NCBI RefSeq assembly: GCF_004745805.1
Contig: NZ_SRLQ01000002.1
Location: forward strand, 310,001 to 374,000
Source: Mycolicibacterium sp. CH28
GTDB taxonomy: Bacteria > Actinomycetota > Actinomycetes > Mycobacteriales > Mycobacteriaceae
Reading direction: 5' to 3'
Length of the DNA: 64,000 bases
Position numbers and translations under genes: made by a program. This document shows positions 60,884 through 64,000 of this stretch, piece by piece; within the stretch, counting starts at the first letter, position 1, and every line of letters begins with the position of its first letter. Under the pieces are notes generated by a model. It worked only from the letters and a program-made list of their open reading frames with translations. It did not search any database and was not told the DNA's origin.

Positions 60884-62119
60884 TTACTTTTCGCTGGTAG
60901 TGGGGGCGAGTGCGAACAGCCCACGGCTGCCCACCACGCACACCAGCACGCTCAGCATCAGCAGCGCCGACGCGGCGATCATGGCCGGCACTCCAGCCCG
61001 CTGATAGAGCAGTCCACCGGTCAGCGAGCCGGCCATGATGCCGACCTGGAACGCGGCCACGTACAGCCCCGAGGCCCCATCGGGGTCGTGCGGGGCGTGC
61101 CGCATCGCGGCGGCCTGCAGCATCGGCGGCATCGCGGTGGCCGTCGCACCCCAGAGCACGATCGCTGCCACCCCGGCCAGCACCGTCGCGACGGTGTGCT
61201 GCCCGCCGGCCCCCAACGCCGCCAGAACCGTGAAGGCCAGGGTCGATCCGGTCAGGCAGCAGACCACAGCCGCCTTCGGCCGGCGGTCCCCCGGCCTGGC
61301 CAGCACGGCCATGGTGGCCAACCCGGCCACGCCGTAGGCGGCGAGCAGCCACGCCAGGTGTGGCCCGCGCACCCCGACGACGTCTCGAATGATCACCACG
61401 ATGAACGTGTAGGAGATGAAATGACCGGTGACCCCCACCAATGTCAGCACGCTGAGCGTGACCAGCCGGCCGTTGCGGTGGTGTCGGACCCGGCCGGCCC
61501 GGGGCCCGTTCAGCCCGGCCACCATCTCCATGGCCGGCAGCGTGAGCCGGGCGGCCAGCAGCACCACCAGCGAGGCAATGGTGATCGCGCCGACCGCCCA
61601 CCGCCATCCCCACAGCTCGCTCATCGCCGCCGTCAGGGGGCTGCCGACGACCAGGGCCAGACCGGTGCCGACGTAGACGGCCATAGTCGCGCGCCCGGCA
61701 TGGCTCGGCGGTACCAGGCGCGCGCCGATCGGGGCGATCACCGACCACATGAGTCCGTGGGTGAGTGCGCAGAGCACGCGGCCGAAAGCCAGTACCGCGA
61801 AGGTCGGCGCCAACGCCGAGATCAGCTGCGATACCGATAGGCAGGCCAGCGTGCACAACAGGGTGCGCCGCCGGGGCCAGGTTGCGGTCCAGCGCAACAG
61901 CGGCATCGTCGCCACGGCCGCCACCAGGGCGTAGCTGGCCAGCAGGATCCCAACCATCGCCTCGCTGACGCGAAGGTCGCGCGCGATGGCCGGCAACGCC
62001 CCGACCGGCATGATCTCGGCGGTGACGTAGGTGAACGCCGCGGCGGCCAGCACTCCCAGTGCCAGTGCGACCTTCGGTGTCCACGGTCCGGTACGCACGG
62101 GCGGCGACGAGTCGATCAT
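60884..62119 (-). CDS. MFS exporter, Rv0191 type
   Basis: 411 residues with 12 hydrophobic spans of the drug:H+ antiporter group. The first span carries AAFTYVTAEIMPVGALPAIARDLRVSEAMVGIL, typical of arabinose/chloramphenicol-exporter relatives. LWGWRWAVGAITIASLVVLLAARL and the C-terminal FQVGIMAGSLTGGLLYQRAGV follow. GGAGAA 9 nt before the ATG at 62119. Rv0191 has been reported as a chloramphenicol efflux pump; the natural substrate is unknown. It lies between ricR and the L,D-transpeptidase as in M. tuberculosis. Confidence 0.9.
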   Translation of the reverse strand: MIDSSPPVRTGPWTPKVALALGVLAAAAFTYVTAEIMPVGALPAIARDLRVSEAMVGILLASYALVAAVATMPLLRWTATWPRRRTLLCTLACLSVSQLISALAPTFAVLAFGRVLCALTHGLMWSVIAPIGARLVPPSHAGRATMAVYVGTGLALVVGSPLTAAMSELWGWRWAVGAITIASLVVLLAARLTLPAMEMVAGLNGPRAGRVRHHRNGRLVTLSVLTLVGVTGHFISYTFIVVIIRDVVGVRGPHLAWLLAAYGVAGLATMAVLARPGDRRPKAAVVCCLTGSTLAFTVLAALGAGGQHTVATVLAGVAAIVLWGATATAMPPMLQAAAMRHAPHDPDGASGLYVAAFQVGIMAGSLTGGLLYQRAGVPAMIAASALLMLSVLVCVVGSRGLFALAPTTSEK

Positions 62120-62258
62120 GAGAGGCGTTCTCCAGGGCCGACCCGTGAACTCGGCGCTGGGGGCACGCCATCACGGTATCGGCTGCGGCACCCAAACCAG
62201 CCGAGGTCGCTCGGCGTTGCACGCCGCGATGCTTCAGCGGTTCAGCAGGAAGTGCCGA

Positions 62259-62549
62259 TCAGGATCGCACCAGCCGGGCAATCGCGGCTGTGGCCTCGGC
62301 GAGCTTCTTGTCGGCCTCCTCGCCGCCCTCGGCCACGGCGTGGCTCACGCAGTGGTTGAGGTGCTCTTCGAGCAGGCCGAGGGCCACCGACTGCAATGCA
62401 CTGCTGGCGGCGCTGATCTGGGTCAGCACGTCGATGCAGTACTTGTCCTCGTCGATCATCTTGCCGATGCCGCGGACCTGCCCTTCGATCCGGCGAAGCC
62501 GCTTGCCGTAATTGTCCTTGCGCGCCGAATATCCATGTGCGCCAGTCAT
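62259..62549 (-). CDS. ricR: Copper-sensing repressor RicR (CsoR family)
   Basis: 96 residues, the same length as Rv0190. An all-helical CsoR fold with the Cu(I) ligand set Cys38 (DKYCIDVL), His63 and Cys67 (EEHLNHCVSHAV). RicR binds its box without copper and releases it when Cu(I) binds, switching on copper-resistance genes. The ATG directly follows the stop of the DUF305 gene, with GGAGGA inside that gene's end as ribosome site, so the two form a coupled operon. The operon promoter carries a perfect RicR box, which indicates autoregulation. Confidence 0.95.
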   Translation of the reverse strand: MTGAHGYSARKDNYGKRLRRIEGQVRGIGKMIDEDKYCIDVLTQISAASSALQSVALGLLEEHLNHCVSHAVAEGGEEADKKLAEATAAIARLVRS

Positions 62550-63140
62550 TTATCCTCCAAGCATCTGCTTCATCTGATCGATCTCGGCCTGCTGCGCCGT
62601 GACGATGCTCTTGGCCAGCGTCGTCATGTCGGCGCTGGTGCCGTTGGCGATCTCGGCCTTGGCCATCTCGATGGCCCCCTGGTGGTGGCCGATCATCGAC
62701 TGCAGCCACAGTGTGTCGAATCCGGCGCCCTTGAGCGACCCCAACTTGGCCATCGTCGCGTCGTCGACCATGCCCTGCATCCCCATCCCGCCGTGGTCCG
62801 CTGCCGCGTGGGGGTCGACGTCCCATTGCAGCAGCAGTGCCTTCATGGTGTTGATCTCCGGCTGCTGCTCGGCGGCGATGGTGGACGCCAGCTTGGTCAC
62901 CGCGGGATCGGTCGAGCGTTGCGGCACCATCGCGGCCAGCTCGAGGGCCTGCTGGTGGTGGGGGATCATCATCTGGGCGAACATGACGTCGTCGGCATTG
63001 TGCGCGGCCACCGCTTCGGTGCTGGTCGTGGCCGGTGCGGTGCGCTCGGCGTGGTCCTCGGACCGGCTGCAGGACGCGATCACGAGGGCGGTGGCCAGGG
63101 CGGTGGCGGCCGCGACGATGCGGCGGCTGGTGGACGTCAT
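62550..63140 (-). CDS. DUF305 lipoprotein, copper-linked
   Basis: 196 residues. A lipoprotein signal with lipobox IASC (Cys24) precedes two DUF305 repeats, each with a metal-like HH motif: [20 protein letters not shown] and [22 protein letters not shown] His/Met-rich stretch ([16 protein letters not shown]) lies between. This composition fits Cu(I) binding outside the membrane. The ATG at 63140 has a TACGGT -10 6 nt upstream and no ribosome site, so a leaderless mRNA is likely; GTG at 63146 is the alternative. First gene of the ricR operon and controlled by the RicR box. Function as copper buffer or chaperone is inferred. Confidence 0.85.
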   Translation of the reverse strand: MTSTSRRIVAAATALATALVIASCSRSEDHAERTAPATTSTEAVAAHNADDVMFAQMMIPHHQQALELAAMVPQRSTDPAVTKLASTIAAEQQPEINTMKALLLQWDVDPHAAADHGGMGMQGMVDDATMAKLGSLKGAGFDTLWLQSMIGHHQGAIEMAKAEIANGTSADMTTLAKSIVTAQQAEIDQMKQMLGG

Positions 63141-63146
63141 CCTCAC

Positions 63147-63176
63147 ACCGTACCGGAATACCCCTTGGGGGTATCA
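63147..63176 (-). promoter_or_regulatory. RicR box and promoter of the DUF305-ricR operon
   Basis: TACCC (63159-63163), 5 bp, GGGTA (63169-63173), extended by A and T to a 17-bp palindrome (63158-63174), equals the RicR operator reported in M. tuberculosis. It lies just upstream of the -10 TACGGT (63147-63152), over the spacer and -35 region of a leaderless promoter. Bound RicR would exclude RNA polymerase. Confidence 0.85.
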
Positions 63177-63184
63177 GAAGTGAT

Positions 63185-63213
63185 TTGGTCACCACCCGCC
63201 ACCACGGCATACT
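63185..63213 (+). promoter_or_regulatory. Leaderless promoter of ilvD
   Basis: TTGGTC (63185-63190), 17 bp, CATACT (63208-63213), 7 nt to the GTG start. The same GGCATACTTG sequence precedes the lipW GTG start, which supports a shared promoter type. Confidence 0.45.
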
Positions 63214-63220
63214 TGACCGG

Positions 63221-64000
63221 GTGAGCGAAACGCCCGATCTCAAGCCCCGCAGTCGCGACGTCACCGACGGTCTGGAGAAGACCGCCGCCCGCGGGATGCT
63301 CCGCGCGGTAGGCATGGGTGACGAGGACTTCGCCAAACCGCAGATCGGGGTGGCCTCGTCGTGGAACGAGATCACACCGTGCAACCTGTCCCTGCAACGG
63401 CTGGCCCAGGCCGTCAAGGAGGGCGTCTTCGAGGCCGGTGGCTATCCGCTCGAGTTCGGCACCATCTCGGTGTCCGACGGCATCTCGATGGGCCACGAGG
63501 GCATGCACTTCTCGCTGGTGTCGCGCGAGGTCATCGCCGATAGCGTCGAGACGGTCATGATGGCCGAACGCCTCGACGGTTCGGTGCTGCTGGCCGGCTG
63601 CGACAAGTCGCTGCCCGGCATGTTGATGGCCGCCGCGCGGCTCGATCTGGCCGCGGTGTTCCTCTATGCGGGCTCGATCCTGCCCGGGCGGGCCACGCTG
63701 TCCGACGGCACCGAGATGGACGTCACGATCATCGACGCGTTCGAAGCGGTCGGCGCCTGCTCGCGCGGGCTGATGTCACGCGCGGACGTCGACGCCATCG
63801 AGCGCGCGATCTGTCCGGGCGAGGGTGCCTGCGGCGGCATGTACACCGCCAACACGATGGCCAGCGCCGCCGAGGCGTTGGGCATGTCACTGCCCGGCAG
63901 TGCCGCCCCGCCGGCCACCGACCGGCGCCGCGACGGGTTCGCCCGGCGCAGCGGTCAGGCCGTTGTCGAGTTGTTGCGCCGCGGGATCACCGCCCGCGAC
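63221..64000 (+). CDS. ilvD: Dihydroxy-acid dehydratase IlvD, N-terminal part (cut by window edge)
   Basis: Branched-chain amino-acid synthesis: dehydrates 2,3-dihydroxy acids to 2-keto acids. 260 codons are present and the frame is open to the window end. The Fe-S cluster cysteines are visible in [25 protein letters not shown] and [15 protein letters not shown]. The GTG at 63221 has no ribosome site but a -10 at the right distance for a leaderless mRNA. It corresponds to Rv0189c next to ricR (Rv0190), divergent as in M. tuberculosis. Expected full length is about 570 residues. Confidence 0.97.
   Translation, partial: MSETPDLKPRSRDVTDGLEKTAARGMLRAVGMGDEDFAKPQIGVASSWNEITPCNLSLQRLAQAVKEGVFEAGGYPLEFGTISVSDGISMGHEGMHFSLVSREVIADSVETVMMAERLDGSVLLAGCDKSLPGMLMAAARLDLAAVFLYAGSILPGRATLSDGTEMDVTIIDAFEAVGACSRGLMSRADVDAIERAICPGEGACGGMYTANTMASAAEALGMSLPGSAAPPATDRRRDGFARRSGQAVVELLRRGITARD

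Overview
This is GC-rich DNA from a rapidly growing, non-tuberculous mycobacterium (Mycolicibacterium-like). The assignment rests on gene content (mmpL3, mmpL11, zmp1, omamA/omamB, ricR, a PGRS protein, many fadE/fadD/lip genes) and on gene order. From left to right the backbone follows M. tuberculosis Rv0223c down to Rv0189c, mostly in reverse, with blocks of extra genes between the conserved ones. The calls come from reading the translations; no database was searched.

Layout. 1-29.6 kb is a lipid and xenobiotic catabolism region. It starts with a cut-off aldehyde dehydrogenase. Next come a FadE5-like dehydrogenase with an (R)-hydratase, a TetR gene preceded by a 45-codon ORF, a secreted PE-PPE-domain hydrolase, a double-hotdog protein and echA1. 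A tightly coupled acyltransferase / acyl-CoA ligase / esterase / DUF4436 operon lies behind a KstR-like operator. It is followed by a wax ester synthase-like gene and an alcohol dehydrogenase / Baeyer-Villiger monooxygenase / lipC operon. The rest is lipW with a paired acyl-CoA dehydrogenase, an amidohydrolase and CoA-transferase, an Rv0216-type hotdog gene opposite fadE3, a HutC-type regulator, an enoyl-CoA hydratase and fadD4. pckG (29.8-31.6 kb) ends in a 56-bp tandem repeat.

31.8-58 kb is the cell-envelope core. It holds two P-loop GTPase-like proteins (Rv0209/Rv0210 type), trmB, a NYN-domain protein, mmpL3 and an AI-2E family permease. Next is a large secreted PGRS protein that ends in a C39-like cysteine peptidase domain, then two membrane proteins. 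A PrrA/PrrB-like two-component system lies directly behind a hemophore-like gene, followed by a second hemophore-like gene, mmpL11, an XRE regulator, a CoA-binding protein, omamB/omamA, zmp1, a nitroreductase, and an ArsR/MFS pair with two clear operators.

58-64 kb holds a membrane-anchored esterase, an L,D-transpeptidase, an MFS exporter (Rv0191 type) and a copper operon (DUF305 lipoprotein plus ricR) with a perfect RicR box. The window ends inside ilvD.

How the genes fit together: esterases, ligases, dehydrogenases and hydratases suggest a broad capacity for esters, ketones and fatty acids. Two hemophore-like genes between mmpL3 and mmpL11 match the Rv0203-MmpL3-MmpL11 heme-uptake model, here with a sensor kinase in the same operon. 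No tRNA, rRNA, insertion sequence, prophage or CRISPR array was seen.
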